From Streptomyces albogriseolus (GTDB lineage Bacteria > Actinomycetota > Actinomycetes > Streptomycetales > Streptomycetaceae): a DNA stretch of 64,000 nucleotides. The stretch is from the NCBI GenBank assembly GCA_014650475.1, contig BMVA01000014.1:124001-188000 (forward strand), read 5' to 3'. A model generated the notes under the pieces. The model was not told the DNA's origin, searched no databases, and worked only from the letters and a program-made list of their open reading frames with translations. Below are positions 45,676-54,476 of the stretch, in pieces. A program made the translations under genes and the position numbers. Numbering within the stretch: position 1 is the first letter of the stretch; each line of letters starts with the position of its first letter.

Positions 45676-47850
45676 TCAGACGCCCGGCGCCTGCGGCTGC
45701 GCCCGGCTCACGTCGTACACGCCCGCCACGTTGCGCATGGCGCGCATCAGGGCGGGCAGCTGGGCGGCGTCCGGGAGCTGCACGGTGTAGGTGTGGCGCA
45801 CCTGCTGCCGGTCCGGCGGTTCGACGGTCGCGGAGACGATCTCGGCGCCCTCCGTGGCCATCGCCTCGGTGAGGTCCGCGAGCAGATGCGGCCGGACGAA
45901 CGACTCCGCCACCAGCGTGACCCGGCACTCCGCGCCCTCGCCCCAGCGCACGCCGACCTCCGTGCGCCCCGCGCTCTTCATCCGCACCACCGCCGGACAC
46001 TCCGTCCGGTGCACGGTGACCGCTCCCCCGCGCACCGCGAACCCGGTGACCTTGTCGGGCGGTACGGGCGTGCAGCAGCCGGCCAGCCGTACGGTCGCGC
46101 CGTCCCGGTCGGCCAGCACCTGGGCGGCGGCGGGACGCCCGGGGGCGGTGTCGTCGGCGCCGGAGGGCTGGGGGGTCTCCGTCCCGGTCGGCCGGGGGGT
46201 CTCGACGTCGTCCGCGAGGGAGCGCGCGTCGCTCTCCTCGGCGCTGGGGTGGGCGGCGAGCCACCGCTGGATGGCGATGCGGGCCGCCGGGGTGGTCGCG
46301 TGGTCCAGCCACTCCCGGGACGGCGCGGAGGCCGCGTCCTGGTCCATGAGGAGCTGGACGGTGTCCCCGTCCTTGAGCACGGTGCTGAGCGTGGCCAGCC
46401 GTCCGTTGACGCGGGCGCCGATGCAGGCGTGGGCGTCCTCGCCGTACTGGGCGTAGGCGGCGTCCACGCAGGTCGCCCCCTCGGGCAGCCCGAGGGTGCC
46501 GCCGTCGGGGCGGAAGACGGTGATCTCCCGGTCCTGGGCGAGATCCTCGCGGAGCGTGGACCAGAAGGTGTCGGGGTCGGGCGCGGCCTGCTGCCATGCG
46601 AGCAGCCGGGACAGCCAGCCGGGGCGGGTCGGGTCGACGCGTTCGCCGTCGCCGCCGGACTGCTCCTCCGGCGGGGCGGCGTAGGGGTTGCCGAGGGCGA
46701 CGACGCCGGCCTCGGCGACCTTGTGCATCTGGTGGGTGCGGATGAGGACTTCGACGACCTGGCCGTCGTCGCCGGCCACCGCGGTGTGCAGCGACTGGTA
46801 CAGGTTGAACTTGGGGACGGCGATGAAGTCCTTGAACTCCGAGACCACCGGCGTCATACAGGTGTGCAGCTCGCCCAGCACGGCGTAGCAGTCGGCGTCC
46901 TCGTTCACCAGCACCAGCAGCCGGCCGAAGTCGGCGCCGCGCAGCGGGCCGCGCTTGCGGGACACGCGGTGCACGGAGACGAAGTGCCGTGGCCGGATGA
47001 GGACTTCGGCCGGGATGTCGGCCTCCTGGAGCACCTTGCGCACGTCGTCGGCGACATCGGCGAGCGGGTCGTCCTCGCGGGCGGCGTTGCGGAGGATCAA
47101 CTCGCGGGTCTTGTCGTACTCCTCGGGGTGGAGGATCGCGAAGACCAGGTCCTCCAGCTCCGTCTTGAGCGCCTGGACGCCGAGGCGTTCGGCGAGGGGG
47201 ATGAGCACGTCACGTGTCACCTTGGCGATGCGTTCCTGCTTGGCGGGGCGCATCACACCGAGGGTGCGCATGTTGTGCAGCCGGTCGGCGAGTTTGATCG
47301 ACATCACGCGGACGTCGTTGCCGGTGGCGACGAGCATCTTGCGGAAGGTCTCGGGCTCGGCGGCGGCGCCGTAGTCGACCTTCTCCAACTTGGTGACGCC
47401 GTCGACGAGATAGCGCACCTCCTCGCCGAACTCCTCGCCCACCTGGTCGAGCGTCACATCGGTGTCCTCGACGGTGTCATGCAGCAGCGAGGCGGTCAAC
47501 GTCGTGGTCTCGGCGCCGAGTTCGGCCAGGATCAGGGTGACGGCGAGCGGGTGGGTGATGTACGGCTCGCCGCTCTTGCGCATCTGGCCGCGGTGCGAGG
47601 ACTCCGCGAGGAGGTAGGCGCGGCGCAGCGGTTCGAGGTCGGCGTCGGGGTGGTGGGCGCGGTGGGCCTCGACGACGTGGCCGATGGCGTCCGGCAGCCG
47701 GTCGCGGGCGGAGGACGACCCCAGCAGGGCGGCGCGGCCCAGCCGGCGCAGGTCGAGCCGGGGGCGGGACTTGCGGCGCGTCCCGGCCGGTGTGACGTGA
47801 CCCGGTGCGAGCGGGCCCGGGGTCGCAGGTTTCGCGGCCTCCGCGTTCAT
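45676..47850 (-). CDS. rshA: RelA/SpoT-family (p)ppGpp synthetase/hydrolase RshA
   Basis: In this 724-residue protein, the hydrolase domain is complete: HRGQMRKSGEPYITHPLAV, LLHDTVEDTD (HD pair) and MSIKLADRLHNMRTL. The synthetase domain has RPRHFVSVHRVSRKRG, EFKDFIAVPKFNLYQSLHTAV and a divergent ADFGRLLVLVNEDADCY where DxxGxR is usual. TGS (ITVFRPDGGTLGLPEGATCVDAAYAQYG) and a C-terminal ACT domain (about 640-724) follow, with a Cys-containing CCTPVPPD helical motif. It controls stringent-response nucleotides. The symbol follows S. coelicolor usage for the second RelA/SpoT homologue. ATG 47850 follows GGAGG. Confidence 0.9.
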   Translation of the reverse strand: MNAEAAKPATPGPLAPGHVTPAGTRRKSRPRLDLRRLGRAALLGSSSARDRLPDAIGHVVEAHRAHHPDADLEPLRRAYLLAESSHRGQMRKSGEPYITHPLAVTLILAELGAETTTLTASLLHDTVEDTDVTLDQVGEEFGEEVRYLVDGVTKLEKVDYGAAAEPETFRKMLVATGNDVRVMSIKLADRLHNMRTLGVMRPAKQERIAKVTRDVLIPLAERLGVQALKTELEDLVFAILHPEEYDKTRELILRNAAREDDPLADVADDVRKVLQEADIPAEVLIRPRHFVSVHRVSRKRGPLRGADFGRLLVLVNEDADCYAVLGELHTCMTPVVSEFKDFIAVPKFNLYQSLHTAVAGDDGQVVEVLIRTHQMHKVAEAGVVALGNPYAAPPEEQSGGDGERVDPTRPGWLSRLLAWQQAAPDPDTFWSTLREDLAQDREITVFRPDGGTLGLPEGATCVDAAYAQYGEDAHACIGARVNGRLATLSTVLKDGDTVQLLMDQDAASAPSREWLDHATTPAARIAIQRWLAAHPSAEESDARSLADDVETPRPTGTETPQPSGADDTAPGRPAAAQVLADRDGATVRLAGCCTPVPPDKVTGFAVRGGAVTVHRTECPAVVRMKSAGRTEVGVRWGEGAECRVTLVAESFVRPHLLADLTEAMATEGAEIVSATVEPPDRQQVRHTYTVQLPDAAQLPALMRAMRNVAGVYDVSRAQPQAPGV

Positions 47851-48146
47851 GAGCACCTCCGGCTGCGTGGATCCGGCGGACGGCGCCCCAGGGCGGACTC
47901 GGGCCTGGGGGACGGCGTGGATCCCCCGTCCGGGCCGGTGCTTGATGCTATCCAGCCGCACGGGGTCCAACCGGCCGCCTCCGGCCGACCGTGAAACGGA
48001 TCACTCCAAAGAGCGACGGGCCGTGCATGGTCGTTTTCACGCCATCGGATGGATGGCGAGCCATGACCTCGAAGCCCCCCACCCGCCCCGGCCTGCGGAT
48101 CGACGGCGGGGAGGGCCGGAGGGCGAGTGATCGTACAGCGCACCGC

Positions 48147-49016
48147 TCAGCCTAGGGCGTTCTCCAGCCACTCGGCCTCGATCGCGCCCTCGGCGACGAT
48201 GACCGCGGGACCGGTCATCTCGATCCGGCCGTCCGGCTGTTCGGTGATCACGAGCGTGCCGCCGGGGAGGTCCACGGTGTACGTCACCGGCAGGCCGGTC
48301 TCGCGCGGGTCGACGCCGTCGCGGCGGGCGGCGGCCACGGCGACGGCGCATGCCCCGGTGCCGCAGGAGCGGGTCTCGCCGACCCCGCGCTCGTGCACGC
48401 GCATCGCGACGTGCCGGGGGCCTCGGTCGACGACGAACTCCACGTTCACGCCGTCCGGGTAGGCGGCGGCCGGGGCGAAGGAGGGCGCGGTGAACAGGCC
48501 GCCCGCGTCGGCCAGATCGGCGACGAAGGCCACGGCGTGCGGGTTGCCCATGTTGACGTTGCGCGCGGGCCAGCTGCGCTCGCCGACGGCCACGGTGACG
48601 TCGCCCTCGGGGAGGACCGCGCGGCCCATGCCGACGGTGATGTCGCCGTCCTTGGCGATGTGCACGGTCTTCACGCCGCCGCGTGTGGCGATCGCGAGGT
48701 CGCCCTCGCCGACGTGCCCGGCGTGCTGGAGGTAGCGGGCGAAGACGCGCACGCCGTTGCCGCACATCTCGGCGACGGATCCGTCGCCGTTGCGGTAGTC
48801 CATGAACCACTCGGCCTCGTCCGCCATGGACCGCGCCTCGGGATGCTCCGCGGACCGCACGACGTGCAGCAGCCCGTCGCCCCCGATCCCCGCGCGCCGG
48901 TCGCACAGGGCGGCGACGGCCGCCGCCGACAGCTCGACGGCGTTCTCCGGGTCCGGCACGATCACGAAGTCGTTCTCCGTACCGTGCCCCTTGAGGAAGG
49001 CGATCCGCGTGCTCAT
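48147..49016 (-). CDS. dapF: diaminopimelate epimerase
   Basis: The 289-residue enzyme interconverts LL- and meso-diaminopimelate for lysine and cell-wall synthesis. The two catalytic cysteines lie in AEMCGNGVRVFARYL and TRSCGTGACAVAVAA; KGHGTENDF at the N-terminus and VNMGNPHAV in mid-protein are family signatures. ATG 49016. It precedes rshA on the same strand with 296 bp between them. Confidence 0.95.
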   Translation of the reverse strand: MSTRIAFLKGHGTENDFVIVPDPENAVELSAAAVAALCDRRAGIGGDGLLHVVRSAEHPEARSMADEAEWFMDYRNGDGSVAEMCGNGVRVFARYLQHAGHVGEGDLAIATRGGVKTVHIAKDGDITVGMGRAVLPEGDVTVAVGERSWPARNVNMGNPHAVAFVADLADAGGLFTAPSFAPAAAYPDGVNVEFVVDRGPRHVAMRVHERGVGETRSCGTGACAVAVAAARRDGVDPRETGLPVTYTVDLPGGTLVITEQPDGRIEMTGPAVIVAEGAIEAEWLENALG

Positions 49017-49259
49017 TCCTCGATCCTACGGGGTGGGCGTGGGCCGGCGTCGCCGCCTGTGGACGGCGGTAGGGGACCGGCGCACGCAGCGCGGAGATCG
49101 CAGGGACCGGCGCGGGCGGCCGTGCCCTCGCGAGGGTCGGCGCGAGCCGAGCCGCGGGGCCGGCGCGGACGACCGCGGCGGTTCGGCACAGGCGACCGGA
49201 CGGGGCGTGGGTCGCGGGATCGCGGAGGGCGTGAAGGGAGCCCGCCGCGCCGCGGGAAC

Positions 49260-49769
49260 TCAGCGCAGGCGCGCCACGCGCCAGACCGCGAGGGCCACCA
49301 CCGCCGCGACCATCACCGCGTACGCGGCCACCACGCGCCAGTCGGATGTGCGGTCCGAGCCGCGGGCGGAGAGACCCGGCCAGGTGTAACCGACCTTGCG
49401 GGCGGCCATCATGCCCCAGCCCGCCGCGCAGGAGCAGATCAGCAGACCCAGCATGGCGATCACCGCACCGCTGTCGCCGAAGTCGAAGGCGAGCGGGAAG
49501 GCGAACATCAGTGAGCCGAGCGCGCCGAGGCCGACGATCGGGGCGAGCTGCCAGACCCGCAGCCGGCGCTGCGGGCGCAGCTCGACCTCGACCTCGTCCC
49601 CGCCGGCGAACATCTCCTCCGGCTCGGGACCGTCGTCGGTCACACCGCCCTGCGTCTCCTCGGGCCCGTCAGGGCTGAGACGCCCGGCCTCCGGCTCCGA
49701 GGCATCCCGCTCGGTGGTGAGGTGCTCGGTGCTGTGTGCGGTGTCGCGAGGGCCGGCCTCCATCGCCAC
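49260..49769 (-). CDS. three-TM membrane protein of unknown function
   Basis: The 169-residue protein has an acidic cytoplasmic N-terminus (about 1-60), then TM segments near LAPIVGLGALGSLMFAFPLAF, AVIAMLGLLICSCAAGWGMM and VVAAYAVMVAAVVALAVWRV. The family is conserved near miaA/dapF in Streptomyces (from memory). GTG 49769 has the site GGGAGG five bases upstream. It lies between miaA and dapF on the same strand. Confidence 0.75.
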   Translation of the reverse strand: MAMEAGPRDTAHSTEHLTTERDASEPEAGRLSPDGPEETQGGVTDDGPEPEEMFAGGDEVEVELRPQRRLRVWQLAPIVGLGALGSLMFAFPLAFDFGDSGAVIAMLGLLICSCAAGWGMMAARKVGYTWPGLSARGSDRTSDWRVVAAYAVMVAAVVALAVWRVARLR

Positions 49770-49871
49770 GCGCCCTCCCAACTTAGGACTCCACTGGTCG
49801 ATCGAAGCTTGATGATGGCACGGCGTCACAGGCCCGGATGACGGCCTGGGCGTCCCGATGCCAGGACGTGA

Positions 49872-50810
49872 TCAGGCTGTAACCGGTCGTTCGACCAACG
49901 ACATCGCGAGCTGCGGAAGTTCCCCGAGGTCCGCCGCGGCCCCACTCAACCAGTGCACCCGCGGATCGCGCCTGAACCATGCATCCTGACGGCGCGCGAA
50001 GCGCTTGGTGGCACGGACGGTCTCGGCCCGTGCCTCCTCCAGGGTGCACTCGCCGGCGAGTGCGGCGAGCACCTGCTGGTAGCCGAGGGCGCGCGACGCC
50101 GTACGCCCCTCGCGCAACCCCTGCGCCTCGAGTGCGCGCACTTCCTCGACGAGACCCGCCTCCCACATCCGGTCGACCCGGCGGGCGATGCGCTCGTCCA
50201 GTTCGGGGCGGGCCACGTCGACGCCGATCTGGAGCGTGTCGTAGACCGAGTCGTGGCCGGGGAGGTTGGCGGTGAAGGGCCGCCCGGTGATCTCGATGAC
50301 CTCCAGCGCGCGGACGATGCGGCGGCCGTTGCTCGGCAGGATCGCGCGGGCGGCGTCGGGGTCGGCCGCGGCGAGCCGGGCGTGCAGCGCGCCGGGTCCG
50401 CGCAGGGCCAGCTCCTCCTCCAGGCGCGCCCGGACCTCCGGGTCGGTGCCGGGGAACTCCAGGTTGTCGACGGCCCCGCGGACGTACAGGCCGGAGCCGC
50501 CGACCAGGATCGGCCAGCGTCGGTCGGCGAGCAGGGCGTCGATCCGCTCCCGGGCCATCCGCTGGTACTCGGCCACGGAGGCGGTCTCGGTGACGTCCCA
50601 GACGTCGAGCAGGTGGTGCGGGACGCCGCCGCGCTCCTCGGGCGTCAGCTTGGCGGTGCCGATGTCCATCCCTCGGTAGAGCTGCATGGAGTCGGCGTTG
50701 ACGACCTCACCACCCAGCCGCTGGGCGAGAAAGACACCCAGATCGGACTTTCCGGCCGCGGTGGGACCGACGACGGCGATGACGCGGGGGGCGTGGGGTG
50801 CGCTGCTCAC
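49872..50810 (-). CDS. miaA: tRNA dimethylallyltransferase
   Basis: The 312-residue enzyme adds a dimethylallyl group to A37 of tRNAs reading UNN codons. Walker A GPTAAGKSD, NADSMQLYRGMDIGTAKLTPEE and VGGSGLYVRG are hallmark motifs, with RTASRALGYQQV near the C-terminus. GTG 50810 is the start. MiaB, the next enzyme in ms2i6A synthesis, is encoded 1.6 kb upstream on the same strand. Confidence 0.95.
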   Translation of the reverse strand: MSSAPHAPRVIAVVGPTAAGKSDLGVFLAQRLGGEVVNADSMQLYRGMDIGTAKLTPEERGGVPHHLLDVWDVTETASVAEYQRMARERIDALLADRRWPILVGGSGLYVRGAVDNLEFPGTDPEVRARLEEELALRGPGALHARLAAADPDAARAILPSNGRRIVRALEVIEITGRPFTANLPGHDSVYDTLQIGVDVARPELDERIARRVDRMWEAGLVEEVRALEAQGLREGRTASRALGYQQVLAALAGECTLEEARAETVRATKRFARRQDAWFRRDPRVHWLSGAAADLGELPQLAMSLVERPVTA

Positions 50811-50991
50811 CGATCCAGTCTCCCAAACCTCGGGGGCCGCTCTCGATCGGGTTACGTGACGCGGGGTCGGCCTGGTCGTTGCCCGTTCGAGGTTCCTGCC
50901 GCCGGATCGCGGCGGCGCTCGCCCGGCTCACACGGATGGACACACCGGGCTACGCGGAATTTCGCCCGCACGAGTAACGTATGGAGTTGAT

Positions 50992-51261
50992 ATGGGCGTT
51001 TTTGCACGACTTTTTCGGAGGTCGAAGACCACGGGAGAGACAGCGGCGGCCGAGGCCCGGACCGACGGGGAGAAGACCGGGACCGGCACGGACGACACGA
51101 CGACGCCTGAGCCCGAGGCCGCGGCCGACGAGCCGAAGGCGGCTTCCGAGGCCCCGGTGAAGGAGTCCGACGAGGCCACCGTCACGGAGAGCGTCGACAT
51201 CCCGAAGCAGCAGTCCGGCAAGGCCGCCGACACCGAGGCCGGCGAGGGCGCCCGCACGTAA
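50992..51261 (+). CDS. small acidic, probably disordered Streptomyces protein
   Basis: This 89-residue protein has a basic amphipathic N-terminus (GVFARLFRRSK) and a long Glu/Ala/Thr-rich tail ending VDIPKQQSGKAADTEAGEG. It has no cysteine or recognised domain. ATG 50992 follows ATGGAG. It sits 23 bp upstream of the antitoxin-like gene and is likely cotranscribed with it. Function unknown. Confidence 0.7.
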   Translation: MGVFARLFRRSKTTGETAAAEARTDGEKTGTGTDDTTTPEPEAAADEPKAASEAPVKESDEATVTESVDIPKQQSGKAADTEAGEGART

Positions 51262-51284
51262 CGTGCCGCTAGGGAAGGTACATC

Positions 51285-51554
51285 ATGGGTCTCCTGGACA
51301 ATTTCAAGGCCAAGCTCGGCCCCGCCAAGGACAAGGTCTCCGGCCTCGCGCAGCAGCACGAGGGCAAGATCCAGCACGGCCTGGAGAAGGCGGCGCACAC
51401 CGTCGACCGAGGGACCAAGGGCAAGTACAGCGACAGGATCCAGTCGGGCACGGGAAAGGCCAAGGAGGCCGTGGACCGTTTCGCACACAAGAACGACCCC
51501 GGTCCGGACGCGGGCGGCACCACGCCGCCGGCCGGACCGCCGCCCGCCTCCTGA
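51285..51554 (+). CDS. MT0933-like antitoxin-family protein
   Basis: The 89-residue protein resembles the MT0933_antitox family (LLDNFKAKLGPAKDKVSGLA followed by KIQHGLEKAAHTVDRGTKGK and KYSDRI). The family is named after an M. tuberculosis antitoxin. No toxin gene is adjacent, so it may have another role in Streptomyces. ATG 51285 follows AAGGT. A long terminator follows. Confidence 0.78.
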   Translation: MGLLDNFKAKLGPAKDKVSGLAQQHEGKIQHGLEKAAHTVDRGTKGKYSDRIQSGTGKAKEAVDRFAHKNDPGPDAGGTTPPAGPPPAS

Positions 51555-51559
51555 GCGGC

Positions 51560-51608
51560 ACGCACGGCGGACGGCCGGGGCGACCTGCCCCGGCCGTCCG
51601 CCGTGCGT
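51560..51608. terminator. bidirectional terminator, 22-bp perfect stem
   Basis: Arms 51560-51581 and 51587-51608 pair perfectly with a 5-nt loop between the antitoxin-like gene and the convergent LigB-fold gene. Confidence 0.9.
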
Positions 51609-51622
51609 CCACGGGTGCGCGT

Positions 51623-52336
51623 CTACGACCAGGTGGCGACGACGTATCCCACGCCGTACGGGGCGTCCTCGTGGAGCAGCGCGCCCGACAGACCGGCGTC
51701 GCCCTCGGCCGCTCCGGCCAGCACCTGCCAGGGCGCGCGGCCGGACGCCTTCAGCTCGCGCGCCAGCCCGGCGTCCAACGCGCCCAGGGCCGCCGTGTCG
51801 GCCGAGCCGAGCGCGCGGGCGATCTCCGCGTCGAAGGGCGCCGCTCGCCCGTCCAGGTAGCCGGGCGCCTTCTGGGTGCGGCAGGCGCTCGCGTCGCCCA
51901 TCACCAGCAGCGCCACCCGGTCCGCCCGGCCCGCCAGCCGCCGCCCCTCCGCGAGGCACGCGTCGGGCGCCAGGCGCTCCCCCACACCCCGCCCCTCGAC
52001 GGGGGCGTCGGCCCACCCGGTCCGCCCCAGCAGCCAGGCGCCCACGGCGAGCCCGTACGGCAGTTCCCCGCCGGCCGCGCCGTCGCCCTCCCCCAGCCGT
52101 ACGTCCAGGTCGACGCCGAAGCCGCGGAAGGAACCCTGGGTTCCGGCGGGGTAGCCGTACGTCCCGGCACCGTCGTCCGGGCCCACGACCACCAGCAGGT
52201 CGGGCCGGGCGGCGGCGAGCACGCCGAGCGCGTCCGTGCAGGCGGCGCGCGCGGCGTCCAGCTCCGGGGCGGCGCCGGCGGCGACCTCGGGCACGAGCAG
52301 CGGCGGGCAGGGGCAGGCTGCGGCGGCGACAAGCAT
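51623..52336 (-). CDS. class III extradiol dioxygenase-like (LigB-fold) protein
   Basis: The 237-residue protein starts with ACPCPPLLVPEVAAGA, the position where LigB/Memo-like proteins have CPHPPLLVPEV, so a usual metal-binding histidine is a cysteine. A second histidine normally in a VVISPH-like strand is replaced by VVVGPDDGAG. Catalytic dioxygenase activity is therefore doubtful. ATG 52336. It lies 62 bp downstream of miaB on the same strand, so it may be in an operon with miaB. Confidence 0.78.
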   Translation of the reverse strand: MLVAAAACPCPPLLVPEVAAGAAPELDAARAACTDALGVLAAARPDLLVVVGPDDGAGTYGYPAGTQGSFRGFGVDLDVRLGEGDGAAGGELPYGLAVGAWLLGRTGWADAPVEGRGVGERLAPDACLAEGRRLAGRADRVALLVMGDASACRTQKAPGYLDGRAAPFDAEIARALGSADTAALGALDAGLARELKASGRAPWQVLAGAAEGDAGLSGALLHEDAPYGVGYVVATWS

Positions 52337-52398
52337 GATCAGCAGCCTACTGCGGCCGTACGGACCCGCCCGTCGGGGCGGGTCCGCGGAGAGCGACG

Positions 52399-53925
52399 TC
52401 AGTCGACGGCGCAGCCGCCGCTGACCGCCGGCAGCGGCTCGGGCACGCCCACCTTGGGCAGGCCGAGCAGCACGCCCGCGGGCTTGGCCGCCTTCTCGGC
52501 GGTGCGCTTCTCCCAGGCGTCGCCCGCGCGGGTGCGGCGCACGTCGAGGACGGGGCCCTCGGCGAGGAGGTGGTGCGGGGCCGCGTAGGTCACCTCGACG
52601 GTGACCACGTCACCGGGGCGGACCTCCTGGTCGGGCTTGGTGAAGTGCACCAGGCGGCTGTCGGGGGCGCGCCCGGAGAGGCGGTGGGTGGTGTCGTCCT
52701 TGCGGCCCTCGCCCTCGGCGACCATCAGCTCCAGCGTGCGGCCGACCTGCTTCTTGTTCTCCTCCCAGGAGATCTCCTCCTGGAGGGCGACGAGACGCTC
52801 GTAGCGCTCCTGGACGACCTTCTTGGGAATCTGCCCGTCCATCTCGGCGGCCGGGGTGCCGGGCCGCTTGGAGTACTGGAAGGTGAACGCCTGGGCGAAG
52901 CGGGCCTCCCGGACGACGTGCAGCGTCTGCTGGAAGTCCTCCTCGGTCTCGCCGGGGAAGCCCACGATGATGTCGGTGCTGATCGCCGCGTGCGGGATGG
53001 CGGCGCGGACCTTCTCGATGATCCCGAGGAAGCGCTCCTGCCGGTAGGAGCGGCGCATCGCCTTGAGAACCGGGTCGGAGCCGGACTGCAGCGGCATGTG
53101 GAGCTGAGGCATCACGTTGGGCGTCTCGGCCATGGCGGCGATGACGTCGTCGGTGAAGTCGCGGGGGTGCGGGGAGGTGAAGCGGACCCGCTCCAGGCCG
53201 TCGATCTTCCCGCAGGCGCGCAGCAGCTTGCTGAAGGCCTCGCGGTCGCCGATGTCGGAGCCGTAGGCGTTGACGTTCTGGCCGAGCAGGGTGACCTCGG
53301 AGACGCCCTCGGCGACCAGCGCCTCGATCTCGGCGAGTATGTCGCCGGGGCGGCGGTCCTTCTCCTTGCCGCGCAGGGCGGGGACGATGCAGAAGGTGCA
53401 GGTGTTGTTGCAGCCGACGGAGATCGACACCCAGGCCGCGTAGGCGCTCTCGCGGCGCGTGGGCAGCGTGGAGGGGAACGCCTCCAGCGACTCGGCGATC
53501 TCGACCTGCGCCTCCTCCTGGACGCGGGCGCGCTCCAGCAGCACCGGCAGCTTGCCGATGTTGTGCGTGCCGAAGACGACGTCCACCCAGGGGGCGCGCT
53601 TGACGATGGTGTCGCGGTCCTTCTGCGCGAGGCAGCCGCCGACCGCGATCTGCATGCCGGGGCGGCTCGCCTTCTTCGGGGCGAGGTGGCCGAGGTTGCC
53701 GTACAGCTTGTTGTCGGCGTTCTCGCGCACGGCGCAGGTGTTGAACACGACGACGTCGGCCTCGCCGTCGGAGCCCTCGGGGGCGCGGACGTACCCGGCG
53801 TCCTCCAGCAGCCCGGCGAGGCGCTCGGAGTCGTGGACGTTCATCTGACACCCGTAGGTGCGAATCTCGTAGGTCCTGGTCGAGAGAACGTCCACGGCGG
53901 GGCTCCGGTCACTGCTGCTGGTCAT
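52399..53925 (-). CDS. miaB: tRNA-2-methylthio-N6-dimethylallyladenosine synthase
   Basis: The 508-residue radical-SAM methylthiotransferase has an N-terminal UPF0004 domain with cluster cysteines ([22 protein letters not shown]), the radical-SAM motif CNNTCTFC and a C-terminal TRAM domain (about 385-455). It converts i6A37 made by MiaA to ms2i6A37. ATG 53925. The C-terminal 50 residues after TRAM are a variable extension. Confidence 0.96.
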   Translation of the reverse strand: MTSSSDRSPAVDVLSTRTYEIRTYGCQMNVHDSERLAGLLEDAGYVRAPEGSDGEADVVVFNTCAVRENADNKLYGNLGHLAPKKASRPGMQIAVGGCLAQKDRDTIVKRAPWVDVVFGTHNIGKLPVLLERARVQEEAQVEIAESLEAFPSTLPTRRESAYAAWVSISVGCNNTCTFCIVPALRGKEKDRRPGDILAEIEALVAEGVSEVTLLGQNVNAYGSDIGDREAFSKLLRACGKIDGLERVRFTSPHPRDFTDDVIAAMAETPNVMPQLHMPLQSGSDPVLKAMRRSYRQERFLGIIEKVRAAIPHAAISTDIIVGFPGETEEDFQQTLHVVREARFAQAFTFQYSKRPGTPAAEMDGQIPKKVVQERYERLVALQEEISWEENKKQVGRTLELMVAEGEGRKDDTTHRLSGRAPDSRLVHFTKPDQEVRPGDVVTVEVTYAAPHHLLAEGPVLDVRRTRAGDAWEKRTAEKAAKPAGVLLGLPKVGVPEPLPAVSGGCAVD

Positions 53926-53982
53926 GGCAACAAGGGTAGGCGTTTCCCGGAGCGGTTCCGCCCGGTGTTCCCCCTCCGCCCT

Positions 53983-54384
53983 CTACGGCCGGCCCGGCCA
54001 CCCCTGCCGCCGCAGCACCGCCCCCACGTCCGGCGCCTCGTAGTGGCCGCCCTTGAGGACCTTGCCGTCGGCGCGGCGGCTCACCTGGCCGCCGGGTCCC
54101 CGCTTGGTCTTGTTGGAGCGGTGGATCTCGGCGATGACCGCGTCGAGGTCGATGCCGTGGACCAGGGCGGTGCCGTAGGCGACGTAGACGACGTCGGCCA
54201 GTTCGTGGGCGAGCCGGTCGAGCGGGCCGGTGACCGACACCTCGGCGGCCTCTCTCGCCTCCTCCGCGAGCAGCTCGCCGCGGTGGGCGGCGAGGTCCGG
54301 CGGAATCTCGGCCGGGGTGTCGCGGACATCCAGCCCGAAGGCACGGTGGAACTCTCGGACCAGGTCGGCGGGGGACGTACTCAT
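53983..54384 (-). CDS. MazG-like nucleotide pyrophosphohydrolase
   Basis: This 133-residue all-alpha protein has the metal-binding pattern ELLAEEAREAAEV and LAHELADVVYVAYG (ExxE ... ExxD) typical of the MazG/PRA-PH fold, and a later basic SNKTKRGPGG segment. It probably hydrolyses an NTP or dNTP to the monophosphate. Three in-frame ATGs exist (54384, 54414, 54450); 54384 is closest to the conserved domain, but none has a strong ribosome site. It lies 57 bp before miaB on the same strand. Confidence 0.8.
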   Translation of the reverse strand: MSTSPADLVREFHRAFGLDVRDTPAEIPPDLAAHRGELLAEEAREAAEVSVTGPLDRLAHELADVVYVAYGTALVHGIDLDAVIAEIHRSNKTKRGPGGQVSRRADGKVLKGGHYEAPDVGAVLRRQGWPGRP

Positions 54385-54476
54385 GGCGGGGACTGTAACG
54401 GCCGGCTCGGACATCGCCGGCCGTGCTGTGAGTTCCGCCCTGGTCAGCACGGCGGAGGCCTGGCAGGATCGCGGCC

